Source of the DNA: Seminavis robusta
Taxonomy: Eukaryota; Bacillariophyta; Bacillariophyceae; Naviculales; Naviculaceae
DNA length: 37,968 nucleotides
Assembly: GCA_903772945.1 (NCBI GenBank)
Contig: CAICTM010001083.1
Span: 1-37,968 of the forward strand
Reading direction: 5' to 3'
The notes under the pieces were generated by a model. That model made no database searches. It was not told where the DNA came from and was given only the letters and a program-made list of their open reading frames with translations. The position numbers and the translations under genes were made by a program. Positions 9,669 through 18,202 of the stretch are shown in pieces (within the stretch, counting starts at the first letter, position 1; each line of letters begins with the position of its first letter).

Positions 9669-9685
9669 CCGTTTCCGGACCTTGC
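9669..9685 (-). repeat. Right terminal inverted repeat of the 9.2-kb element
   Basis: CCGTTTCCGGACCTTGC is the exact complement of 486-502. Bases 9537-9668, between the iterons and this repeat, show no gene. Confidence 0.75.
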
Positions 9686-9897
9686 TGTACATGTAGTACG
9701 ACTGTACTACCGGTGCCGGTTACGCACCCGTGTGGCAGAATCGAATCGAATCATCGACAGCGTGATGCAAGCACAATCGAATGATGGCGTAAACCTGCCC
9801 ACTCGCCATGGCACTTCTAGATCTTTTGAGACCATCAGTTTGCTACTACCAGTATTCTGTGAGCCGACCTGATAGAAAGTCGTCTCTAGCTAGAAAG

Positions 9898-10890
9898 ATG
9901 CGGAACAATCTTTCCCTGTTCTTTGTTGCCCTTGTATTAGCTGCCTGGTCTCAACATCCGGTTTGCGAGAGTTTTTCAACTTTGCCAAGAGGAAGCACTC
10001 ATCACGAACGACGACGAACCTCACAATTATATCTTCGAGAAGAATCCACCTTGAAGAAGAAGAACGACGATATTGATGACGACCAAAAAACAAAGGAACA
10101 AAGCATTCGTCAACTTTTGTTTGGGTCTGCCTTTGTCATTGAAAATGTATTTTCCTATGCATTCGCCCCCGGTGCCGACGGGACGGCGTTTCCCCAAGCC
10201 GATTTGGATTTGATTGCCCAACTGACGGACCCACAAGTCATGCTACAACATCCTCCCGCGGGATATCCCCTCTTTTCGCTATTGTGCTTCAACTCCTTCT
10301 TATGGCTGCCATTTGTCTGGGGGGGCATTCTGTATCCGACTACTACAGAACAAAACCGTGCCGTACCAGCCCTTCCATTCCTTCTTTTATCCACAGTATT
10401 TGGTGGCGTGAGCTTGTATCCGTACTTTGTACTTTTCCGAACGCAAAAACAACAAGATACCATCAATATACTGGATCGAGTGGGGAACGTTCTCTATGGC
10501 AAGTTTGACTCTTTACTCCCAAAATGCTTACTCCTGGGAGTCATTGGATTTTGCTTTTACACATTTGCACAGTCCATCTCCTCCGCGGCAAACTACGACA
10601 GCAACCTGGTCTCGGGCGAACTCGAGGGCTTTGTGACATTGGTAACGACTTCTCAGTTTGCGAGTACTACTGTTTTGGACTTGTTTCTTTTAAGTCCACT
10701 CTTGTTGGATCCCATTCGAGACGATGCCAAACAAAGGGGTTACCTCAACACTAAGGAGAACGCTTCTTGGAACGGTCAAGACTTGAGGCAACTGGCACCG
10801 TTTGCGGTGCCAATCATTGGAGCATTGAGCTGGGTTCTGACACGACCACCCTTATTGCAAGACGACAACAACAACGACGACAAGTCATGA
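9898..10890 (+). CDS. Plastid-targeted integral membrane protein, unknown function
   Basis: The protein is 330 aa from ATG 9898; the in-frame ATG at 9808 adds 30 residues that would hide the signal peptide. The N-terminus NNLSLFFVALVLAAW is a signal peptide, and VCES-FSTLPRG places a Phe right after the likely cleavage site (about 25/26), the diatom bipartite plastid motif (ASAFAP type). A hydrophilic Asp/Lys-rich stretch follows (about 45-70). Four or five membrane segments come next: around 75-95, LFSLLCFNSFLWLPFVWGGI (about 135-155), LPFLLLSTVFGGVSLYPYFV (about 170-190), CLLLGVIGFCFYTFA (about 215-235) and LAPFAVPIIGALSWVL near the C-terminus. It is probably a thylakoid or plastid-envelope protein. 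I cannot name the family. It stands alone, downstream of the transposon. Confidence 0.8.
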   Translation: MRNNLSLFFVALVLAAWSQHPVCESFSTLPRGSTHHERRRTSQLYLREESTLKKKNDDIDDDQKTKEQSIRQLLFGSAFVIENVFSYAFAPGADGTAFPQADLDLIAQLTDPQVMLQHPPAGYPLFSLLCFNSFLWLPFVWGGILYPTTTEQNRAVPALPFLLLSTVFGGVSLYPYFVLFRTQKQQDTINILDRVGNVLYGKFDSLLPKCLLLGVIGFCFYTFAQSISSAANYDSNLVSGELEGFVTLVTTSQFASTTVLDLFLLSPLLLDPIRDDAKQRGYLNTKENASWNGQDLRQLAPFAVPIIGALSWVLTRPPLLQDDNNNDDKS

Positions 10891-11050
10891 TGATTGTACT
10901 GTTCCAAAATGGCTTTCTTGAATATATCTTTGCAAGATTTTCCAACATGCATGCAGATGGATACCACGGCTTGGAGTTGCCCTGCCTCTGGTCCTGATTC
11001 TTTTGCGAAGCCTCCCGGGCGATCGCTGCCCCCGCAAATGCGGACAGTTA

Positions 11051-11780
11051 TCAGTAGCTCTCAGCCTCGTCTTCAGAAGACGAGTTGCTCTCGTCGGCAC
11101 TGGTCGTGTTCATCGTCATCATAACGGCTACGCTTGGCATTTCGGCGTTCAAATAGTATGTGAGTGTCGGTCCCCCCACCCATTGGCTTGCTCATAGGCT
11201 GGATTCGAGGTGCTTTCGTAGCCTTCGTATATAGTCCCAGCCAGGGCACGGGAGTTCTTTTTCTTTTGGTTCTTATCGTAAATCTGGTGGGGCCAATCAT
11301 TGCCGGGTGTCAAGAACTTTTCGTAGAGACCCTCTTTGTCCACTGGTGACGTGATCAAATGGAACAGAAACTGCCTTGTTCCCGTCCATGGGAAACGGCG
11401 AGAAGTCGTTATCACAACCCACCCATCCTCGTGCTTCCATGAGGGAACTCTCGAGCTTGCTGTCAAGTACGGTACAAAAATGGAGGATGCCGCTACACGA
11501 TCGAGTGGCATCGACAAGTAAGTGTCACTGCGACATTTATGAAGATTCGTTACGATTTGCAGACGAACAAACGTGGATGTCGTTCTTGGCGTGGCATGAA
11601 CTCGAAATCCTGTAATGCGCGACGTCCACATCGGTCGAACGAGGCCCACAATGGGCCAACTCTTTCTTCTGCAGGCACGAACGATCGATCGATACGGGCA
11701 GTACTGTAGTAGACATGGAACAATCTCCTTCCTCGTTTTGGATCGTAGGCCACAAGAGTCTGTATCCGCAGCTACCGTAG
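11051..11780 (-). pseudogene. Decayed or multi-exon unknown gene, minus strand
   Basis: Coding-like sequence is spread over several frames. The segment 11753-11550 reads PKRGRRLFHVYYSTARIDRS and ends RLFVCKS. The segment 11536-11149 includes FVPYLTASSRVPSWKHEDGW and EGLYEKFLTPGNDWPHQIYD. A third frame from about 11170 to a TGA at 11051 reads PTLTYYLNAEMPSVAVMMT and ends in an acidic Ser-rich tail (SSSEDEAESY). The last switch sits in a run of six Gs near 11170, so a one-base loss there explains it. The gap near 11545 could be a GT-AG intron but would be only 26 bp. No family is recognised. Spurious reading of non-coding DNA remains possible. Confidence 0.35.
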
Positions 11781-12014
11781 CTACAGAGCGACGTATCCCA
11801 GGATCACCACAGCCTGCAAGTGACGAGAAAGCATGCGATGATAAACGTCTGCCTATACACGAATGGGTTATCTTGTTTTAAAGTCGTAGAATATATGGAC
11901 TATGAAGCGGCATTGTACTGTAGCTATAGTTGGGGCGGGGGTGTATGTGGGGGCGTGATTTGCCTTGTTCTCTCTTTCATGTGTCTTCCTTCGATCGTTA
12001 TCTTGCTTGCCAAG

Positions 12015-12362
12015 TTAGTTTGAAGGAGGTAGGCTCGTGCTGTCCGTAGCGTTGGAGCGGGTGCGAGTACGGGTCGTCCTCGTGTTTGTTTCGGAGCAAA
12101 AATTCGAGTCGTCACCAATGTCCAATGCTTCCTGAATGATAGAGGACAAGAAGCACATCCTCGTCCTTCCTCTGTCTTCGCTAACTCCCGTCATCTCTTC
12201 TCTATTGATTCTGAGGTTGTTACCATCTCCTGCTCTGGCAGTGGTCGTGGAACTCATTGCCGGCATTTGTGGGCGTTGATGAGCGAATCTCATCCTCCAT
12301 GGAGAAGACCCCATGGGTCTTGGTCCGCGACGCAGGTTGGTGTTCTTGGTGGTGGATTTCAT
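12015..12362 (-). CDS. Possible small Ser/Thr/Arg-rich protein
   Basis: ATG 12362 opens 115 codons: MKSTTKNTNLRRGPRPMGSS, then a polar Arg/Ser/Thr-rich protein with one short hydrophobic helix (MCFLSSIIQEALDIGDDS) and a Thr/Arg repeat (TRTTRTRTRS). There is no recognisable domain. The length and composition are compatible with a real gene but also with chance; nothing in the flanks decides. Confidence 0.3.
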   Translation of the reverse strand: MKSTTKNTNLRRGPRPMGSSPWRMRFAHQRPQMPAMSSTTTARAGDGNNLRINREEMTGVSEDRGRTRMCFLSSIIQEALDIGDDSNFCSETNTRTTRTRTRSNATDSTSLPPSN

Positions 12363-12490
12363 GTTGCTCGGAAATTGTAGGAAGATAAAAAGTGAGCCTT
12401 TTTGGAAACGTGATTTCACCCATTCAGTTCAGCTAGCTAGCTAAAGGTGCACATCTCTTTTTGCTTCCGCACCACAGAGCGATGACCAAT

Positions 12491-13307
12491 CAGGGCGTGG
12501 TACTCACACTGTTTTAGCATGTGAGTATGGGTACTGAGTAGTACTCACAATTCCAAAGTCAAGTGAGTATGGGTACTGGGTAATACTCACAATTCCCAGG
12601 GTCAAGTGAGTACGGGTATCATGTGAGTACAGGTACTTTGTGGGTACTATAATACTCACTGAGTACTCAAAATCAATTACTTAGGGAAATTATCTAGGTT
12701 TTTCTAGTTCTGGGCTGGGGGCTCATCAATCTTGTTGTTAAGGTCCACCATGGCATCAATACACTGTCATAATCCTCCTCTTCACATCTGCTGGCAGTTA
12801 GCTTGAGGAGACCTTGGTCCTATTCTTAGCCCATTCCTTTCTTGCATCATTGATGCATTGCTTTTAGTTCTGGATGAATGCACTGTTCTTGTAGCAAAGA
12901 AGGCGCATTTGGAATGTCATGTCAACCTTCTGTCCTGCTGAGTTTTCCATCAAACCATGTACAAGAACTGTAAAACTCTTTCTTGGAAGCCGTTGCTATC
13001 TGGCATTGCAAAGATGCGCACAGCAACTTCAAAGATGATTGGTGGTTGGTTTTGCCAGTTGTCTCCCACCAAAATACTCACAAAATACTCACCGAGTACT
13101 CACTGTACTCACTTCGAAGTACTCACCGAAGTACTCACCGAAGACTCAAAAAGTACTCAAAATCCGGAGTCATGTGAGTACGGGTACTGAGTAATACTCA
13201 CATTTTCTGAGGTCATGTGAGTATGGGTACTGAGTATACTCAGTACTCAGTACCCGTACTCACATCGAGTACACGCAGCGTGTATTTCATGTGAGTCCCA
13301 CACCCTG
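12491..13307. mobile_element. Non-autonomous hAT-type transposon (817 bp)
   Basis: The left end is CAGGGCGTGGTACTCACA (from 12491); the right end read inward from 13307 is CAGGGTGTGGGACTCACATG. The 8-bp sequence TGACCAAT stands directly outside both ends (12483-12490 and 13308-13315), an exact target-site duplication. CAGGG-type ends with 8-bp duplications are the known signature of hAT transposons. Inside each end are repeats of GTGAGTA(C/T)GGGTACTGAGTA in both orientations (12518-12665 and 13078-13264). The middle has no open gene, though on the minus strand it keeps short coding-like scraps in shifting frames (for example DARKEWAKNRTKV near 12830 and VDLNNKIDEPP near 12735), perhaps relics of a parent ORF. 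It would need a transposase supplied in trans. Confidence 0.88.
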
Positions 13308-13315
13308 TGACCAAT

Positions 13316-14805
13316 TGCAAGTTAGCTCAGGACTGCGAAGTCTCGATCTATGCGATCGAAGGCACTTGAATACGGAAGCATAAAGGAGATAGAAGGACAG
13401 TACCATACCGGTTACCGGTACAGTACCAGTGGAGTGAGCTGGACATTCGGAAATCGGAGCAAGGTGAAGAACTGAAAGGTACAGTAGATTAGTCAGTCAG
13501 CTGGGAAAGAAGACGAGAGATCAGAGGTTGCTATGTCCTCCTGCTTTGTCTCTCGGATGGTGTGTTCTGCAGTGAGCTGTAAAAACTCGACCAACTGCAC
13601 CTTCAAACCTCAATTTCTGAGACTGTGAGAGATGATTGCTCTCGCTATTTCTGTCCGTGCACAGCTAAGACATTATTGGATGTCACGCATGCAGTCACTG
13701 CTGAAATTCAATCTACAGTATACTCGAATGGAGAAGCAGCATCATATCCTAGCTAGTGGACAACTAGTATCCGTTCATCGCTCTTGTTAGTGCTGCTTTC
13801 TGGTGAGATTTCCGTGTCTTCCTAGGGATGTGTGTTTGGTTGGATAGCAGCCACCCAGCCACCCACCGCTACCGTACCTGACTGCTTGACTGTTGGAGAT
13901 CGAGGAGAGCAAGGTGCTACAAGCTCCAAGCTGGCTAGCTAGAATAGGTCACCAGCCAAGCAAGAAACCCCCGTCTCGGCCTCGAGTAGAAATTAAAAGA
14001 AGTTCTGGGTCGCTCTTTGCTGTTTCCACTAACTGCAAGCATGCAACCAACCCTACAAGATTTTGTCTGGGAAGTCCATTGTAAAGCCGTTGTGGGCTAT
14101 TGAAGATATTCTAGTGCTCGGTGTTGAGCTAGATAGAGACTTTGCAAGGTGAGCGATGCTAGATCTAATACTTCCCAGCTGGTTTCTACAGCAAAATTTT
14201 GGTTTGGCCCAATGCGTACGGAAGAACCAGGCATTCAGCTTTCTTGGGTCGCCCTTGGCTGCTTGGCGCACTTGAAGGAAGCTCTTTGCTTTGATTAGAA
14301 GCAACCATACAAAAAACGTTTTTGTCTTTTCCGTAAACGTAAAGTATCCAGTGTCTACTATAGCCAGCAACCTTGGTGGGGAGGGCGGTTGGTTTCCAAT
14401 TGGTGCATTACGATACTGTACAGACCACAGCATCAAAGCTATCCCTTTCCTTTTGTTGCCGTGCCCCGAGGCTTGCTCTGTCTCGGCCATAGGCGCCTTC
14501 CCCAGCCAAGTCAAGGTCGGCCTCACAGGCTAGCTACATGTAGGAGCAATAGGTCTCGCTGCTTGTTCCTTTCTCTGCCTGCCTTCTGTACAGCCAATAT
14601 CCACCGTGTCTCAGCTTGCAGCTTGCAGCTTGCAAGAACGCAAAAGTTACGAAGGGCCAGAGTTGGTGCTTCTTTTGGCGGCTCTTAAAAAAACAACGCT
14701 GGGGTCACAAACAGTTTGGGGACTAAGAAGTATCTCTCATTGCAAGCTGCAGTCTCCAAGACAACCCCGAGCCATTCTATCCTAGTTAGGCTTGTCACTG
14801 ACACC
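13316..14805. other. 1.5-kb stretch without a recognisable gene
   Basis: Open frames here have atypical composition and no domain signature. Present are GGTACCGGTTACC-type words near 13405 and some TAGCTAG words. It lies between the hAT element and the 3' end of the LRR pseudogene. Confidence 0.4.
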
Positions 14806-16650
14806 CTACACCCGAAGACAGTAGTCAGCAGCATCACCATCGCAACACAGAGTGCAACAAGAGCACTCTACCATGGGATTGCCTGTGCCATCCCTTGGCA
14901 AACAGTCAGCTGCCACTTCAAATGTGCCCTTGAGAGGGTCAGCCAAAGCACAGACAGATGATGGAATGGAACCAGACAGGTTATTCCCATTCACAAAAAA
15001 GTGACGTAAGTCGGTTAGAGCAGAAAGCTGTGCTGGGATGGTGCCATGGAACTTGTTGTTGCAAATGTCAAAGGTGTATAGCTTTGACAAGAGTTGCAGT
15101 CCAGTGCTAATTGTGCCTGTCAAGCCACAGTTGGAGGCCTTCAGAAATTCCACATTGGTACATTTTGTAAAGAGCTCCTCAGGTAGGGAGCCATCCATAT
15201 GGGTCCGACTGATATCAAGTTCTCTGAGAGAGCCTTTCAGAAGCCCAATTTCCGATGGGATGGTTCCTCGCAAAGGGTTACCTTGCAGGTGGACGGCGAG
15301 ATTATCACGGCCATGCAATGCTCCAATTTCAGTGGGTAGAGCTCCTGTAAGCTACAAAAAAGGGAAAGGGCGAGCTGTCAATTACAATTCAGGGGCTTGG
15401 CTAAAAGTTGAAGATCACTGATTCTGAACCCCAGGAAATGTTGTCATACCTTATTGTCATTCAAATATATGGAGAGATAGTCTCCTTTCCCAGTCCGAAA
15501 GAGCTCTGTAGGGATGGAACCGGACAAGCTGTTTGAACCGGTATGGAACCGGACAAGCTGCTTGAACCAAATTGAAGTATAGACCCACCAAAGAGTCCAA
15601 CTTCTGTGGGCACTGTCCCTGTCAATGAATTGTTTGCTAAAAATATCGAGGAGAGCTTGTTTCCAAACAATTCCAATGGAATACTTCCTCTTAGTTGGCT
15701 GTTGACGAGATTGAAGTAAGAAAGTAAGAGGAAGCTGCCATATAGGCATGGAAGCGTGCCTGTCAGATGGTTCCCCTTAAGGTCAATTAATTCCAGTGCA
15801 GGAAGGCTTGCAAGTTCTGTGGGCAAAGGGCCATTCAATCCATTGTTCCCTGATAATCAAAGCAAGCTAAGGATAAGTACAGGAAACATGCACTTTGGTC
15901 CTTGTTGTCATCAACAAAAACTAGGAAAAACTCACAAAGCCGCAACTCAGTAACGTTTTTCTCTCTCTCACACGAAATTCCTCCCCATTGACATTCATGA
16001 ACACCAGCAAGCCACCAACTTCCCCATACTTCCGAACAAAAGTATTGAATCCAACATGTTTCATCGTTTGCATTTGTAGATGGCCCACAATCGAGCCAGT
16101 CACTCACCACCAATCCACTATTGTTGACTGCGTGAGTCGTGGCTTGGTCATCTGCCGTACTTTAATTCCTTGTGTTTGTGTTTGAAGTAAGCTCTTCAAC
16201 ATGAGCAGAAGAAGTAGCCCCCATCAACGAACGACTGACTGTTGTGGTTCTCTGGAGATCAGTGGTAATCTGACGATGATTCTGTATTGGCTCCTGTACT
16301 ACCTTCAAAATAAAGGCATCGTCTTCCTTTTCTTCTTCTTTTATTTCCTCTCCTGTGGATTTGCTGCCTGTTGTGCTGGGATCATGCTGCGATGACTGGA
16401 ATGACCTAATACAGGTATGGATTTCCTCTCTCTTTGGTAGTTCATCTTCTGCCTGTTGCGCCTCCAATTCAAACAGCTTTCTGAGCTCTCCATTTTCCCC
16501 TCGGCTGCTGGCAGCCACAATATCCATCAGCTCTTCCTCGTCATCCTTTTTTTGGGCTGCGGTAGGTTCCATTTTTGCCGAACCTCTATTATTGTTGTGG
16601 GCGGATCTGGTCTGTTCGATCCCTTCTCTCAATTGTTGTGATGACTGCAT
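14806..16650 (-). pseudogene. LRR receptor-like gene, disrupted
   Basis: Read from ATG 16650: a polar N-terminal region rich in Glu, Ser and Gln runs to an in-frame TAA at 16162. The same frame then resumes (TTHAVNNSGLVVSDWLDCGP, ending CQWGGISCEREKNVTELRL), an LRR N-cap. The intron 15935-15850 (GTGAGT...TATCAG, phase 1) leads to WNNGLNGPLPTELASLPALE and further LxxNxLxGxIPxE repeats. The intron 15449-15352 (GTATGA...TTGTAG, phase 0) joins NDNK to LTGALPTEIG. The last exon carries four or so repeats and a Cys-rich C-cap (VECSCCTLCCD) to 14806. A 29-bp tandem duplication (15511-15568) throws the second LRR exon out of frame. No transmembrane segment is found. Relatives with membrane anchors are plausible cell-surface recognition proteins. 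Two breaks make this a pseudogene unless the assembly is wrong. Confidence 0.75.
15511..15568. repeat. 29-bp tandem duplication inside the LRR gene
   Basis: GGGATGGAACCGGACAAGCT... (15511-15539) is followed at once by GGTATGGAACCGGACAAGCT... (15540-15568), identical except at about two bases. Removing one unit would leave a single LRR reading SLSGSIPTELFRT in the frame of the surrounding repeats; 29 is not a multiple of three, so the duplication breaks the frame. Confidence 0.9.
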
Positions 16651-16863
16651 CCATTTCGATGATGCCTATTGGAAGTGAAGTTGGAAGCACAAACTGATCG
16701 AACCGGCATGTACCAGAGTATTGAGTAAACCCCATTACGGAGGCCCCCCTCCGCTACATTGCCAGTCGCGAAATTACATCGGAAATTACTCGAGCCCTTC
16801 TTGCCCCCTTGCCCTTAATTCCCATCCCCCCTAGCCCCCTCCACGACCCTGCCACCCCCTTCA

Positions 16864-17827
16864 TTGAGCCCCCACGTCATCCCTTCAGAATTGAAGACCA
16901 TCGAACAGCCCTCACTCAGTGCCAAAAAACGTCACCATGATGCATACACAGCGGCTTTCGAGACTCAACAAGTCACTCTCACTCTGGCTGAGCAGTCCCG
17001 CCTCAATCGCAGCCGTTGCACTGGCTCTTGGCTTGCGGTCATGCCCGATATTGCCAAAACGCACTCACCTCTCAGCTCAAGAATGGCGTGGTGCTCTTTT
17101 TCTCCGGTTCGGTCTTACCCCCCCAGCTCTTCCAGCTCTTTGTGATGGCTGTACTGGTCCCTTCAGCGTTTCACATGCTCTGGTTTGCAAACGCGGTGGC
17201 TTAATCATCCGTCGCCACAATGAAATCCGCACTGGACTTGGTTCTATTGCGTGTGAATGCTTTGGTTCCTCTAGCTTCCAGTCAGAACCACCCCTTCCAT
17301 CTGTTCTCGCCCCTACTATCCCTGCTGGTCACCCAATTTCTACCTTACTTCCCCTTCCTCCCCCCCTCTCAATCTCCCTCTAGCCCCCGAGCTCTTACGT
17401 GGTGATCTTTCTATTCGCGGCTTGTTCGAACGTGGTACTACAGCTATTATTGACGTACATGTCACTGATTTGGACTGTGCCTCTTACTGAAACAAAGATC
17501 CTGTCAAAGTTTTAACCCAACAAGAACGCGACAAAATTTCCAAATATAAAGAAGCGTGCGAGTCCAATCGCCTTTGTTGTTTCAGTGGATGGCATGCTTG
17601 CCCCTCAAGCCAAGACTCTCTTACAACGCCTTGCTTCTGCTACTGCCTCCAAAACTCAATTTTCCTACTCTCAAATGATGTTCTTCATGCAGACCCGTAT
17701 CTCCATTGCCCTTGTGAAAGCTACTCATTTATGTCTCTGTGGATCTCGCAAAGCCAAACCCTTTTGCCCCCGTAATGGTCCTCAATTTCTTGCCCCTGAT
17801 CCCACAGAACCTAGTCCTGAGTTTTGA
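16864..17827 (+). pseudogene. Relic of a retroelement reverse-transcriptase ORF, C-terminal end
   Basis: Successive frames give the downstream part of a non-LTR-type retroelement protein. First comes AYTAAFETQQVTLTLAEQSR with SWLAVMPDI (frame of 16864). A second frame reads LSAQEWRGALFLRFGLTPP, then CDGCTGPFSVSHALVC, a C-x2-C-x7-H-x3-C zinc-knuckle-like motif, and GGLIIRRHNEIRTG. After 17395 a third frame reads RGDLSIRGLFERGTTAIIDV-HVTDLD, stops at a TGA, and resumes with KDPVKVLTQQERDKISKYKE. A last frame from about 17570 reads VVSVDGMLAPQAKTLLQRLA and ARISIALVKATH-like sequence to 17827. A CCHC knuckle followed by an Asp-Val-x-Val-x-Asp...Lys core resembles the restriction-like endonuclease tail of R2-type retrotransposons; that assignment is an inference. 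At least three frameshifts or stops make it dead. Confidence 0.65.
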
Positions 17828-17922
17828 CTATTCTTTGCTTAAGCCTGGCCCCTGATGGCTTCCGTAGCTAATTTCCCTACTCTAAAAACCCCGTTAAAAG
17901 AGTATTGAGTTGGCTAATCGAT

Positions 17923-17949
17923 GATTCGATTCGATTCGATTCGATTCGA
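17923..17949. repeat. GATTC pentanucleotide microsatellite
   Basis: Just over five tandem copies of GATTC lie about 250 bp upstream of the TRP-like gene. Confidence 0.9.
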
Positions 17950-18202
17950 GAACATTCGGAAAGAGACGACCAAGGGGATCATGACAACATGATGACGGTT
18001 GCGGCATTTAATTGGTGGGTCTCCCCAAAATGACGACACTTCGTCGACGAGACGAGATTCCTTGATGATCAAACAGCAACACCATCTCATTATTTTATTT
18101 TTCCGGAACCCTCTTTTCATCAGCTCTATTTCTACTTTGTGCATGTATTGAGTAAAGAAAGAAAGACTGAGTTGACTGAGTTGAATAAATGAAAATAGCA
18201 AG

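Larger units (their letters stand above)
486..9685. mobile_element. 9.2-kb multi-gene DNA transposon with a Harbinger-like transposase
   Basis: The limits are set by the perfect 17-bp inverted repeat GCAAGGTCCGGAAACGG (486-502) and its complement at 9669-9685. Inside each end is an array of TTAGTTTCACGCTTTT-like units (651-870 and 9289-9536), and a shorter inverted pair ACACGACTG lies at 630-638 and 9541-9549. Enclosed are a DDE transposase (+), two disrupted minus-strand genes, a spliced minus-strand gene and a SAP-domain gene (+). DDE_Tnp_4 transposases are known from PIF/Harbinger transposons, which usually carry one transposase plus one Myb/SANT-like protein; five genes is unusual. No target-site duplication could be fixed: the flanks are TACT on the left and TGTA on the right. 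Frame breaks in two genes suggest this copy is no longer fully functional. That the whole interval moves as one unit is an inference. Confidence 0.72.

Noticed and set aside
482..9690. A 3-bp TAC/GTA target duplication for the 9.2-kb element
   Set aside because: TAC on the left and GTA on the right are complements, not direct copies, so they extend the inverted repeat rather than mark a duplication.
14053..14526. 157-codon minus-strand frame
   Set aside because: No domain, no coding-like composition and no link to the LRR pseudogene, which ends at 14806.
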